Below the pieces are notes generated by a model. That model was not told where the DNA came from. It saw nothing but the letters and a program-made list of their open reading frames with translations, and did no database searches. A program made the translations under genes and the position numbers. A stretch of 59,728 bases of DNA, taken from Rhodoblastus sp. (GTDB taxonomy: Bacteria; Pseudomonadota; Alphaproteobacteria; Rhizobiales; Beijerinckiaceae). The DNA is taken from positions 1 through 59,728 of the forward strand of contig NZ_JAGRPM010000031.1 in assembly GCF_019449565.1 (NCBI RefSeq). The letters run 5' to 3'. Positions 27,079-34,025 of the stretch are shown here, piece after piece (within the stretch, counting starts at the first letter, position 1; the number at the start of each line of letters is the position of its first letter).

Positions 27079-27378
27079 TGGCAGATCGACGAGAACCTCA
27101 TCCGCTGCAACCTGACGCCAGCACAGGAAGCGGGCGCGATTTCCCGGCGCAAAGCGATCTATGAGGAATTGCACCCGGAGACGAAGCGGGGCGGCAATTT
27201 TGGACCGAACGGACAATTTGTCCGAACGGCGGAAGAGACGTTCACGTCTGCAACTGCTGATGCAACTGGCCGCACGGATCGTGACGTGCGCCGCGCCGCC
27301 GCACTTGGTGAAGCCCTCGGCGACGACCTGAACGACATCGCCGGCACATCGCTCGACAAGCCCGGAGTCCGATCATGA
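27079..27378 (+). pseudogene. C-terminal fragment of a phage/plasmid ParB-like protein (copy 1)
   Basis: From about 27079 the frame reads WQIDENLIRCNLTPAQEAGA, then IYEELHPETKRGGNFGPNGQ and a terminal block with ALGEALGDDLNDIAGTSLDK. This corresponds to the region C-terminal to the ParB/Srx nuclease-like domain in phage- and plasmid-borne ParB-family proteins. The N-terminal domain is missing; the in-frame sequence before 27079 is unrelated. Related fragments occur at 28312-28344 and 28858-29076. Confidence 0.65.
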
Positions 27379-27678
27379 GGCAAGCTTCGTTTGCATGAAT
27401 TTGGCGAGCTTGTCGGCCTTGTGGATCATGCCCTCGTTGATCTCGTCCTCGCTGAGCGTGCCGGTGTATATGATCAGGCGCCGCACGACTTCCTGGACTT
27501 CGCCGACCTCGCGAGCGAGCCTCTGCGCGTTGGTAAGTTCTTGGCCCGGCTGAACTTCCTTCAGGCCGAAACGTAGCGCTTTGCTGACACGCACCGCGAC
27601 CTCGCAGCATTCCTCCGCCAAAATCGTGAGGAGTTCGCGCGCATACCCCTCGGTGGGCTGACCGTAATTCTCAGGCAC
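27373..27678 (-). CDS. MazG-like all-alpha NTP pyrophosphohydrolase family protein
   Basis: A 101-residue helical protein. The motif EECCE at residues 22-26 followed by EVGE at 57-60 resembles the ExxE/ExxD metal-binding arrangement of MazG-like all-alpha NTP pyrophosphatases, which are common on phage genomes and hydrolyse (d)NTPs to monophosphates. Helices continue to KLAKFMQTKLAS. It overlaps the end of the ParB-like fragment on the other strand by 6 bases. The region upstream is AT-rich and likely holds its promoter. Confidence 0.6.
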   Translation of the reverse strand: MPENYGQPTEGYARELLTILAEECCEVAVRVSKALRFGLKEVQPGQELTNAQRLAREVGEVQEVVRRLIIYTGTLSEDEINEGMIHKADKLAKFMQTKLAS

Positions 27679-27947
27679 TTGTTTGCCTTTCTTTAAAAAT
27701 CATATTTCATAAGTCGATTTTTCTATCGCAATTTAGACAAATTTAGCAATTTCTAGGATGCAAACATCGTTAATCACCTCGAGTGGATACCGAACCGCAC
27801 GGCTACGAAAACTATTTGAATCTTATAAGCTTTCTTCGCCCTCTCCATTTTTCAAGCGGTTCTAAATATTCGAAAACTTGTCGTTCGTTTCATCGACGCC
27901 AGTGGTTCACTCGTCATTCGACGCGTTCAGGTCGTCAAGCGGGATTT

Positions 27948-28094
27948 TCATCGATCGAGCATCGTCGCGCTGCCGTCGCCGCTCTGTTGGTCAATAAGCC
28001 ATTCCTCGTCATCATCGTGGCAGAACAGCGCATCGAAGCTGCCGGCCTCGTGAAGGTCTTCAATCGGGCCCAACAGCGGCTCCGAGGGGTGCAT
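27948..28094 (-). CDS. Possible 48-residue acidic protein
   Basis: Reads MHPSEPLLGPIEDLHEAGSF, then DALFCHDDDEEWLIDQQSGD and a short tail. The acidic composition and lack of shadow-like low complexity make it plausible, but no strong ribosome-binding site or family is recognised. Confidence 0.3.
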   Translation of the reverse strand: MHPSEPLLGPIEDLHEAGSFDALFCHDDDEEWLIDQQSGDGSATMLDR

Positions 28095-28311
28095 GGCACA
28101 GCGTCCCCACTGGATTGCTCGCGTATGGCACGATGCCAATGTTGACGTGGCATGTTCTGGTGTGTGCGGGCCAAGCTTGATGCCGGCTAGGTTACCCCAC
28201 AAAAAAACTTTGCGAAAAGATATCCCCGCGAGTCCTTCCCCGCCGCCGCACACGACCAAAAGCAGCAAAAAAGCGGCCATCCGTGCTGTTTCATTTTGGA
28301 ACGGGGTGCCC

Positions 28312-28344
28312 GCCGCCCGTGGCGAAGCCCTTGGCGACGACCTG
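28312..28344 (+). pseudogene. Short ParB-like remnant (copy 2)
   Basis: Thirty-three bases encode AARGEALGDDL and match 30 of 33 positions of the same block at 28972-29004. It continues in frame only to an unrelated tail ending at 28398. Interpreted as a scar of the same family. Confidence 0.5.
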
Positions 28345-28495
28345 CCGGCTCAGTTTGACTACCCCGGCTACCGCGAAAGTGTCATCGCAATAAATTGAAC
28401 TTCACGTTAGCGTTATCGAGGATCGTGCGGCGAGCAGCGCAGGCGGCTTTCGGGATGGTCAGAATGCCTTTTCGCAAAATCGATAGGCCACGCTC

Positions 28496-28783
28496 ATGCT
28501 GAAGCTGACATCCGACCACCTTGCCGAGTTGGAAACAATGCGGGCCCAGCTCGACACAATGAGCAAACGTGTCCGCGAATTGTTTTTTCAGTTGGCTTCC
28601 GATGATGATCACGACCCCGATTTTGTCGTCGCGGCTCGATTTTCCAGAGTTGACAGCGGTTTTGACGTGCTGGACTCACTCATGTCTGACGCTGCCGATG
28701 CGGTCGCGAGCACACTGACTACACCTAACAGGATCGATAACGTTCTAAGGCTTCACCACAAGCTGACCGGCCAAAAACACTGA
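28496..28783 (+). CDS. Hypothetical 95-residue protein
   Basis: Helical protein beginning MLKLTSDHLAELETMRAQLD, with an acidic centre (LASDDDHDPDF) and a C-terminal helix (NRIDNVLRLHHKLTGQKH). No known domain is recognised. Compositionally it behaves like a real gene; spacing to the ParB-like remnant is about 75 bases. Confidence 0.5.
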   Translation: MLKLTSDHLAELETMRAQLDTMSKRVRELFFQLASDDDHDPDFVVAARFSRVDSGFDVLDSLMSDAADAVASTLTTPNRIDNVLRLHHKLTGQKH

Positions 28784-28857
28784 CCGCCGAGCTTGAGCGC
28801 CAAATAAAATCACCGAACCCATTTGCGCCCGAATTGGTCGCGATGCGAGATTAAACA

Positions 28858-29076
28858 TTGAAGCACGGCGGCGACAGCAAGAGCGATCAAGTGGAAAAGT
28901 TTTCCACTCGAACTTTTGCCGATGCCACGGCTGACGCGACAGGCAAGACCGACCGCGCCATCCGTATGGCCGCCGCCCGTGGAGAAGCCCTCGGCGATGA
29001 CCTGAATGACATCGCCGGAATATCGCTTGATAAAGGCGTGGAGCGCGTGAGGCGGGCCCCGGAAGCGCGCGCATAA
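28858..29076 (+). pseudogene. C-terminal fragment of a phage/plasmid ParB-like protein (copy 3)
   Basis: Reads KHGGDSKSDQVEKFSTRTFA, ATADATGKTDRAIRMAAARG and EALGDDLNDIAGISLDKGVE to a stop at 29076. It is homologous to copy 1 (27079-27378) but clearly diverged, so these are not recent duplicates. The N-terminal nuclease-like domain is absent. An initiator may exist at 28858 (TTG), but the fragment is better explained as decay. Confidence 0.6.
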
Positions 29077-29103
29077 TATTAGTCCGGGGCCGCCCGCGCC
29101 ATT

Positions 29104-29125
29104 CGTCCTAGAGGAGGCTAGGACG
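29104..29125. repeat. Perfect inverted repeat, hairpin
   Basis: CGTCCTAG (29104-29111) and CTAGGACG (29118-29125) around AGGAGG, 28 bases after the third ParB-like fragment. Could be a terminator without a T-tract or a protein-binding site. Confidence 0.5.
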
Positions 29126-29179
29126 AGCGCGCACGATGAAACTGCACTTGCCACTCAATCGAGGCCAGTCGAAAAAAGA

Positions 29180-29231
29180 CGTAGCGCCTTAAAGATGACC
29201 GGCGAAACGAAGGCGTAGTGCCTTAAAGGTG
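29180..29231 (+). repeat. Two 18-bp direct repeats
   Basis: CGTAGCGCCTTAAAGATG at 29180-29197 and CGTAGTGCCTTAAAGGTG at 29214-29231 match at 16 of 18 positions with a 34-bp period. They may be remnants of a longer repeat or iteron-like binding sites. Nothing else is recognised between 29077 and 29374. Confidence 0.5.
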
Positions 29232-29374
29232 TATTCGCGCGTCGACAGAAAGCTGGGTGAGCAAGATCAAGCTTGAGCCGGGCAATTCGCCGCGAATAGC
29301 GACATTTTACGCAGTGCGAGATGTGGCCCCAGGAGTGCGTCTGAGGCGGCGGTCTGAATGCGGCGCATCGCCCT

Positions 29375-29611
29375 CTACATCACGATAGATTTCTTGAGTC
29401 TCACGCCCGCGCCACTGCCATTTTCGGGGATGAACTCGACGCCAGCGGCTTCGAGCGCGGAGCGGATCGCTGCCAGAGCGCCTTCTGATACGGGGCGCCG
29501 TGATCGTTCGAAGTCGACAACTGTCGAAAGCCCTAACCCCGCAGAATCCGCAAGTTTTGGCTGCGTCCAATCGATAAGCGCCCTCGCGGCGCGACACTGT
29601 GCGGGTTTCAT
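29375..29611 (-). CDS. Small XRE-family repressor
   Basis: A 78-residue helix-turn-helix protein: AQCRAARALIDWTQPKLADS, AGLGLSTVVDFERSRRPVSE, then ALAAIRSALEAAGVEFIPEN and a short tail. This form is common in prophage and integrative-element repressors of alphaproteobacteria. It is divergent from the gene at 29691. Two identical-spacing inverted repeats in the 79-bp gap are its likely operators. ATG 29611 lies directly at the edge of the first operator, so it probably represses itself. Confidence 0.88.
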   Translation of the reverse strand: MKPAQCRAARALIDWTQPKLADSAGLGLSTVVDFERSRRPVSEGALAAIRSALEAAGVEFIPENGSGAGVRLKKSIVM

Positions 29612-29612
29612 T

Positions 29613-29629
29613 TCAACATTTTCTGTTGA
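29613..29629. promoter_or_regulatory. Repressor operator 1
   Basis: TCAACA-N5-TGTTGA inverted repeat immediately upstream of the XRE gene's start codon. Identical half-sites and spacing recur at 29651-29667. Confidence 0.72.
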
Positions 29630-29650
29630 CTGCGATTAAACCGAAGCGTA

Positions 29651-29667
29651 TCAACATAAACTGTTGA
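29651..29667. promoter_or_regulatory. Repressor operator 2
   Basis: TCAACA-N5-TGTTGA, extended to 8-bp half-sites TATCAACA and TGTTGATA (29649-29669). Its centre is 38 bp from operator 1, so two dimers would bind at nearly the same helical face. It sits 22 bp before the start of the divergent gene at 29691. Confidence 0.72.
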
Positions 29668-29690
29668 TAGCAACCCCATCGGAGATATCC

Positions 29691-30644
29691 ATGTCGAAAA
29701 ACACCATTTCGGCGAGCGCTACCGGCTTGCCTTCTTCCGACCCGATTTTCAAAGCCCTCGACGAATGCGAGCGCACGAAAACCGCCTACGAGGCGGCGAA
29801 CAAAGCCAGCAAGAAAATATACGACGACAACATGCACTTGGGCCTTCGCGTCACCTTCCGCGCATCGTACGACGGCAAGTCCGCGACGGTTCACAGCCTC
29901 AGCGAATTGGAGGAATTCTTTGAACAGATCGCACCGCATCGGGGTGACGCCGGAATTCGCGAGATCGGCAAGATTGCGGAGCAACGCTATGGCGTGACGC
30001 TGCCGGCTTATCAGGGTACGGCGCCGGAAATCATCGACGCATGGGCGTCAGCCCGCGCCGAATCCATCGCAGCGTTTGATGAGGCCGCCAAGGTGCGCGA
30101 CGAAGCGCGGGCTGAGGCTGGCATCATGGAGGCCGACAGGCTCGATGAGGAGGCGTGGAAAGCTTTCAACGAAGCCGAAATGGCTGTCCTTGCAACCAAG
30201 CCGACGACGCCAGCGGGCGGCTTGGCGCTCGTTCAATTCTGCGCCGAGTATATGGCGCAATATGAGACGGATGAGAAAATCGCGCCCGCGCTGGTCAACG
30301 CGGCGCTCGCTCTGGCTTCCAGTTCGGGGGCCGATATTGTCGTTTCCAAGCGGCTGGCGTCCCTCTATGCGGATAATTGGCCACCTGTCGAGAGCAAGCC
30401 CGACCTGCCGCGCGAATTGCTCGAAAACTATCATACGTGGTTGTTTTTCGAATATCAGGCCATGTCCGACGAGCTTTCACCCTACGGCCGCAGCAGGCAG
30501 GGCGATTTTGTCTATCTCGCCAATCCGGCCGCGAAATATCATGACGCCTTTTCGGGCGATCGCTCGGCTACTCCGGCGCCAACGCGAGCAGCGACCGTAT
30601 TGGCGGCTGTCGGCTGCGACTGGCAAGAAGAGCCGAGGAAATGA
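29691..30644 (+). CDS. Hypothetical phage-type protein controlled by the XRE repressor
   Basis: A 317-residue protein with mostly helical, acidic sequence (MSKNTISASATGLPSSDPIF start; ECERTKTAYEAANKASKKIY; RDEARAEAGIMEADRLDEEA) and a C-terminal part with WLFFEYQAMSDELSPYG. No domain is recognised. ATG 29691 follows GGAG; the upstream in-frame codon at 29664 lies within operator 2 and is rejected. The stop overlaps the start of the next gene (ATGA). Divergent position relative to the repressor suggests it is expressed on derepression. Confidence 0.7.
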   Translation: MSKNTISASATGLPSSDPIFKALDECERTKTAYEAANKASKKIYDDNMHLGLRVTFRASYDGKSATVHSLSELEEFFEQIAPHRGDAGIREIGKIAEQRYGVTLPAYQGTAPEIIDAWASARAESIAAFDEAAKVRDEARAEAGIMEADRLDEEAWKAFNEAEMAVLATKPTTPAGGLALVQFCAEYMAQYETDEKIAPALVNAALALASSSGADIVVSKRLASLYADNWPPVESKPDLPRELLENYHTWLFFEYQAMSDELSPYGRSRQGDFVYLANPAAKYHDAFSGDRSATPAPTRAATVLAAVGCDWQEEPRK

Positions 30645-30931
30645 GCGAGCCCCGCACGTTCATCGAGTTCCGGCCCGGAATGCGCCGCCTCATCGAGGAC
30701 GCCATCGAGAGTCTGATCCTGCTCCTGGACGAGATCGACGGCGACGACGATCTTGAGGATGGATCGGACGACGAAGATGGCGCCGACTGTGAGCCCGCCC
30801 TCGGCGCACCTGAGCGCCATAATCGACAGACTACGGCGGGTTGTGATCAACGGCTATGGGCTCAGGGCGAAGCTGACGATCGCGAAGATGACGACGAGCG
30901 GGAGCCGGAAGAAGGTGTTTTCTATCTCTAA
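30641..30931 (+). CDS. Hypothetical acidic protein
   Basis: A 96-residue, strongly acidic protein: MSEPRTFIEFRPGMRRLIED, then LDEIDGDDDLEDGSDDEDGA, CEPALGAPERH and RLWAQGEADDREDDDEREPE. The order LD-x-IDGD-x-DLE...EP-x-LG...WA-x-G is one I associate with small genes of alphaproteobacterial prophages and islands. Function unknown. Translationally coupled to the preceding gene by a 4-bp overlap and followed by a terminator at 31008-31045. Confidence 0.65.
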   Translation: MSEPRTFIEFRPGMRRLIEDAIESLILLLDEIDGDDDLEDGSDDEDGADCEPALGAPERHNRQTTAGCDQRLWAQGEADDREDDDEREPEEGVFYL

Positions 30932-31447
30932 AAGGCGGTCTTGAAATCGTCCCCGACCGCGCCCATCCTGAAATCAATTCAGCCACCTTCCCGGCTGAGG
31001 GAAACGGAAACGCCCGCCACGGATGTACTGGCGGGCGTTTTTGTTTCTGTCTCCGGACCAGCAGCAGGCCCCGCACGGTGAAAGCCGGTTGCGGGGATTT
31101 TCGTTATCGCGCGACGAAAGCGTTTTCGATCGATCACGGTGGGCCGGTGTCGGTCAAACTACCGCTATCGGCGGATTTCGTTGAAAAAGTCGTCGAGTGA
31201 GCGATTGCATGCTCCGTAGCGATCATTTTCTGTCGGTGATTGCGGAAATTTCTAGTTTCTTTGCTTCGCCGTCTATTCTCGGCGGAGCCCTCGATAACGT
31301 CACCTTGCCGCAGCGGCGTAGCGCACGGAAGGAGTTTAATATCTGACGCATCGCAAATTGCCGCAACCTTTTTCGCTGCCTTTTTGCGTCATTGCCGCGG
31401 TCGCGTATTGGCTATTAATTTGGAGTCCAATTCCAAAGGAGCGTCCA
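30932..31447. other. Long intergenic region with a terminator and possible mini-gene
   Basis: Holds the terminator at 31008-31045. A 40-residue frame from GTG 31078 to 31200 (ending VSVKLPLSADFVEKVVE) may be a gene remnant. Between 31201 and 31447 nothing is recognised apart from the ribosome-binding site of the following hydrolase. Confidence 0.4.
31008..31045 (+). terminator. Rho-independent terminator
   Basis: Perfect 11-bp stem AAACGCCCGCC / GGCGGGCGTTT with an 11-base loop, followed by TTTTT-rich sequence. It ends the two-gene unit 29691-30931. Confidence 0.85.
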
Positions 31448-32263
31448 TTGAGGCTCGAGCTTATTTCAAAATATCCCGCCTGCCAAAGCCCGGTGCCGCC
31501 GCTACTGTTTGTTCATGCGGCCTGGCATGGCGCTTGGTGTTGGGACGTCCATTTCCTCGATTTTTTCTCTGACAACGGTTTCGAAGCTCATGCGCTTAGC
31601 TTGCGTGGGCACGGCCAAAGCGAAGGCCGCGACAAATTGCGCTGGACGGGGATAGGCAGTTATGTCGAGGATGTCGCAGAAGTCGCAAGGCAAATGGCGC
31701 GCCCGCCGATCGTGATTGGCCATTCATTGGGTGGCTTCGTCGTTCAAGTCTATTTGGAGACCCATGCGGTGCCAGCAGGCATTTTGGTGGCTGCGATTCC
31801 TCCCACCGGGGTGTTGCGTCCCCTGCTGAGGGCGGCGCTGCGCCATCCATGGATTTTCTTAAAGACACAATTGACGCAAGATCTCTATCATTTCGTGGCC
31901 ACACCCGAACTGGCGCGCGAAGCTTTCTTTTCATCTGGCATAAGTAACGAGTTGGTGGAAGCCTATTGGCGACAGCTTCAGAACGAATCTTTTCTCGCCT
32001 TTCTCAGCATGTGCATCGGCCGGCCCAGGCCTACGCGGGTTAAATCTCCAATGCTGGTGCTAGGTGCCCGCAAGGATGCCACAATTCTTCCATCAGAGAT
32101 CGAAGCGACTGCCCGTGTTTATGGAACGACCGCGCAAATTTTTCCCGGCATGGCGCATGATATGATGCTGGAGCCGCTATGGAAGGACGTCGCCAACGCC
32201 ATTTTGGCTTTCGCGACCGCAATCGCGGGAACGCCTGGCCCACCAGAGCCCAATGCTTCGTGA
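31448..32263 (+). CDS. Alpha/beta hydrolase
   Basis: A 271-residue hydrolase. LLFVHAAWHGAWCWDVHFLD holds the oxyanion loop, SLRGHGQSEG the following turn, VIGHSLGGFVVQVYLE the Ser nucleophile elbow, and GMAHDMMLEP the catalytic His. TTG 31448 is favoured as start because AAAGGAG lies seven bases upstream; an earlier in-frame TTG at 31358 has no such support. It resembles generic esterase/lipase-type hydrolases. It stands alone inside the island, and G+C looks lower than in flanking core genes, consistent with transfer. Confidence 0.8.
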   Translation: MRLELISKYPACQSPVPPLLFVHAAWHGAWCWDVHFLDFFSDNGFEAHALSLRGHGQSEGRDKLRWTGIGSYVEDVAEVARQMARPPIVIGHSLGGFVVQVYLETHAVPAGILVAAIPPTGVLRPLLRAALRHPWIFLKTQLTQDLYHFVATPELAREAFFSSGISNELVEAYWRQLQNESFLAFLSMCIGRPRPTRVKSPMLVLGARKDATILPSEIEATARVYGTTAQIFPGMAHDMMLEPLWKDVANAILAFATAIAGTPGPPEPNAS

Positions 32264-32431
32264 ATGCTCCTGCTTTTCGTACATGGAAAGCTAGTGAGGA
32301 ATTCAAGAATTTCACTGACGCGTTTCTGATTTATGAAATCAGTCGGTTCTTTGCCGCGAAAGTCGGTTCTGGAAGTTCTTGTTAGCGCGCCCTGATCAGA
32401 TGGCGGCTATGAGCCGACAGCCGTAAATTGC

Positions 32432-32671
32432 CTATCCCGGCTTCGACCCGCCGATGCTATGCGCCCTGAGCGAAAAGTAATCGCGCTCGCCGGTCAGCAT
32501 CAGGGCGAGGGCGTCGATCGCCGCCACAACGGTCGAGCCAGAATAATAGAGTGGCCCGGCGACTTTCATCCTCGTCATCTCCCCAATGACGGCGCCCCGG
32601 CACGTTCCGAGGGCCGCCAGCAATGCAGGGCGGTCGACCAGCGAGTCCGACCGGGTTGTTCGCCTATTCAT
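32432..32671 (-). CDS. Hypothetical phage-type protein, second of a coupled pair
   Basis: A 79-residue protein (MNRRTTRSDSLVDRPALLAA start; TVVAAIDALALMLTGERDYF near the end). Its ATG overlaps the stop of the gene at 32668-32886 (ATGA). No domain is recognised. Small proteins with a TGxRDYF segment occur in alphaproteobacterial prophage-like regions. Confidence 0.55.
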   Translation of the reverse strand: MNRRTTRSDSLVDRPALLAALGTCRGAVIGEMTRMKVAGPLYYSGSTVVAAIDALALMLTGERDYFSLRAHSIGGSKPG

Positions 32672-32886
32672 GGCTTTTCACCCGTCGACGGCCGCAATTG
32701 GGACGGAAGAAGCGCGCCTCGGACATAGCCGCGCGAGACGGCCGCTTCGGAACCGATGGCAAGCTCGGCAAGGTCGTGAAGGAGAGCCCGAATCGCCTCA
32801 CGCGGATCGCCGCCGAACTCTTCCATCAGGGCATCGATTTCCTCGTCCGTCGCATCGAGGGCGACACGTTGAACCCCATCTGCCAT
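32668..32886 (-). CDS. Hypothetical phage-type protein, first of a coupled pair
   Basis: A 72-residue protein. ATDEEIDALMEEFGGDPREA, IRALLHDLAELAIGSEAAVS and RGYVRG form a pattern I have seen in small alphaproteobacterial island genes near regulators. CAGGAATC precedes ATG 32886. It is divergent from the SRAP gene, and the LexA-like box between them could serve both. Confidence 0.65.
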   Translation of the reverse strand: MADGVQRVALDATDEEIDALMEEFGGDPREAIRALLHDLAELAIGSEAAVSRGYVRGALLPSQLRPSTGEKP

Positions 32887-32910
32887 GATTCCTGCCCTGT
32901 CCTACGGTGA

Positions 32911-32925
32911 GAATGTAAGTGGAAC
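32911..32925. promoter_or_regulatory. LexA-like SOS box
   Basis: GAAT-N7-GAAC (32911-32914 and 32922-32925) differs by one base from GAAC-N7-GAAC, the reverse complement of the alphaproteobacterial LexA box GTTC-N7-GTTC. It is 66 bp before the SRAP start. Confidence 0.45.
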
Positions 32926-32991
32926 ATCGTGGCCGCCGAGGGTCAATCAGATGGTGTTGGCGTGACGGGTTGCGGCGAGCATAATCGGCCA

Positions 32992-33651
32992 ATGTGTAAT
33001 CTCTACTCAATGACAAAGACCCAGGACGCCATGCGGGCCCTGTTCCGCGTCAAGCGCGACCTGACGGGCAACCTACCGCCCATGCCCGGCATTTTCCCGG
33101 ATTACGCCGCGCCGATCGTCCGCATGGCGGAGGGCGAGCGCGAGCTTGCCACGGCGCGGTGGGGCATGCCCTCGCCGGCCTTCGCCCTCAAGGGCCGCAC
33201 AACAGACCCCGGCGTGACCAATGTCCGCAACACGTCGTCACCCCACTGGCGCCGCTGGCTCGGCCCTGCAAATCGCTGCATCGTGCCGTTCACATCATTC
33301 TCGGAATATGAAACCGGGCCAGACGGCAAAAAGGTCCCGGTCTGGTTCGCGCTCGGCGAAGATCGCCCTCTCGCCGGCTTCGCCGGGATTTGGACCAACT
33401 GGACCTCAGTCCGCAAAGCCAAGGAGGGCGAAGTCACCTGCGATATCTTCGCGTTCCTGACGACCGAGGCGAATGCGGAAGTAGCGCCAATCCACCCAAA
33501 GGCCATGCCAGTTATTCTGACAGACGAAAACGAGGTCGACGTCTGGCTCAGCGCCCCGGCGCAGGTGGCGATGGAACTACAAAGACCATTGGCAGCCGGA
33601 AAACTGAAGATCGTAGCCAAGGGCGACCGGCAAGACAGCACGCCTGCGTAA
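32992..33651 (+). CDS. SOS-response-associated peptidase family protein (SRAP, YedK/HMCES)
   Basis: A 219-residue protein beginning MCNLYSMTKTQD: Cys2 becomes the N-terminal catalytic residue that forms a thiazolidine cross-link with abasic sites in single-stranded DNA. Other family landmarks are ATARWGMPSPAF, the conserved Asn in TNVRNTSSPHWR, CIVPFTSFSEYE and the HPKAMPVIL motif. ATG 32992 must be the start since Cys has to follow Met. Island-borne copies are frequent. The LexA-like box upstream fits damage induction. Confidence 0.92.
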   Translation: MCNLYSMTKTQDAMRALFRVKRDLTGNLPPMPGIFPDYAAPIVRMAEGERELATARWGMPSPAFALKGRTTDPGVTNVRNTSSPHWRRWLGPANRCIVPFTSFSEYETGPDGKKVPVWFALGEDRPLAGFAGIWTNWTSVRKAKEGEVTCDIFAFLTTEANAEVAPIHPKAMPVILTDENEVDVWLSAPAQVAMELQRPLAAGKLKIVAKGDRQDSTPA

Positions 33652-33760
33652 AGCAGGATTCGCAGTGCGTGGCGACATGGTGGCGACACCGCGCATTTGA
33701 ACCGAGATAGCGGAAGCCGCGCCGTCGCCACAAACTCAAGCAAAATCAATTAGATGATTT

Positions 33761-33834
33761 TGGAGCGGGTGGAGGGAATCGAACCCTCGTATTCAGCTTG
33801 GAAGGCTGCTGCTCTACCATTGAGCTACACCCGC
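33761..33834 (-). tRNA. tRNA-Gly, anticodon TCC
   Basis: Minus-strand cloverleaf from 33834: acceptor GCGGGTG pairs with CACCCGC (33765-33771), D-arm GCTCAATGGTAGAGC, anticodon loop CTTCCAA with TCC, T-arm GAGGGTTCGATTCCCTC. The discriminator is T at 33764 and the CCA end is encoded (33761-33763). It marks the right boundary of the gene-poor mobile-like stretch; tRNA-Gly genes are common integration sites. Confidence 0.96.
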
Positions 33835-34025
33835 GCGCGACCCCGTTATGCCAAGAGGCGCGGCGCTTGGCAAGAGTCGTCAGAAAAAGGCGCGCCGGGC
33901 GTTGGCGTGGAAAAATAACAGCCTTTACAAATCGTTCCCGAACGCCCCGGCCCGCGCGACGGAAAACCGTCTCCTCTCATTTCTTTCATGATATTTGAGG
34001 CGCAATATGCTGATTAAATGCGCTT

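Noticed and set aside
29375..30931. Toxin-antitoxin pair (XRE antitoxin with divergent toxin)
   Set aside because: The genes are divergent, not co-transcribed, and the 317-residue product has no toxin motif. A repressor-operator switch explains the arrangement better.
22546..33834. Functional prophage
   Set aside because: Only a capsid gene, a MazG-like gene, a repressor and small genes of phage type are present; integrase, terminase, portal, tail and lysis genes were not found.
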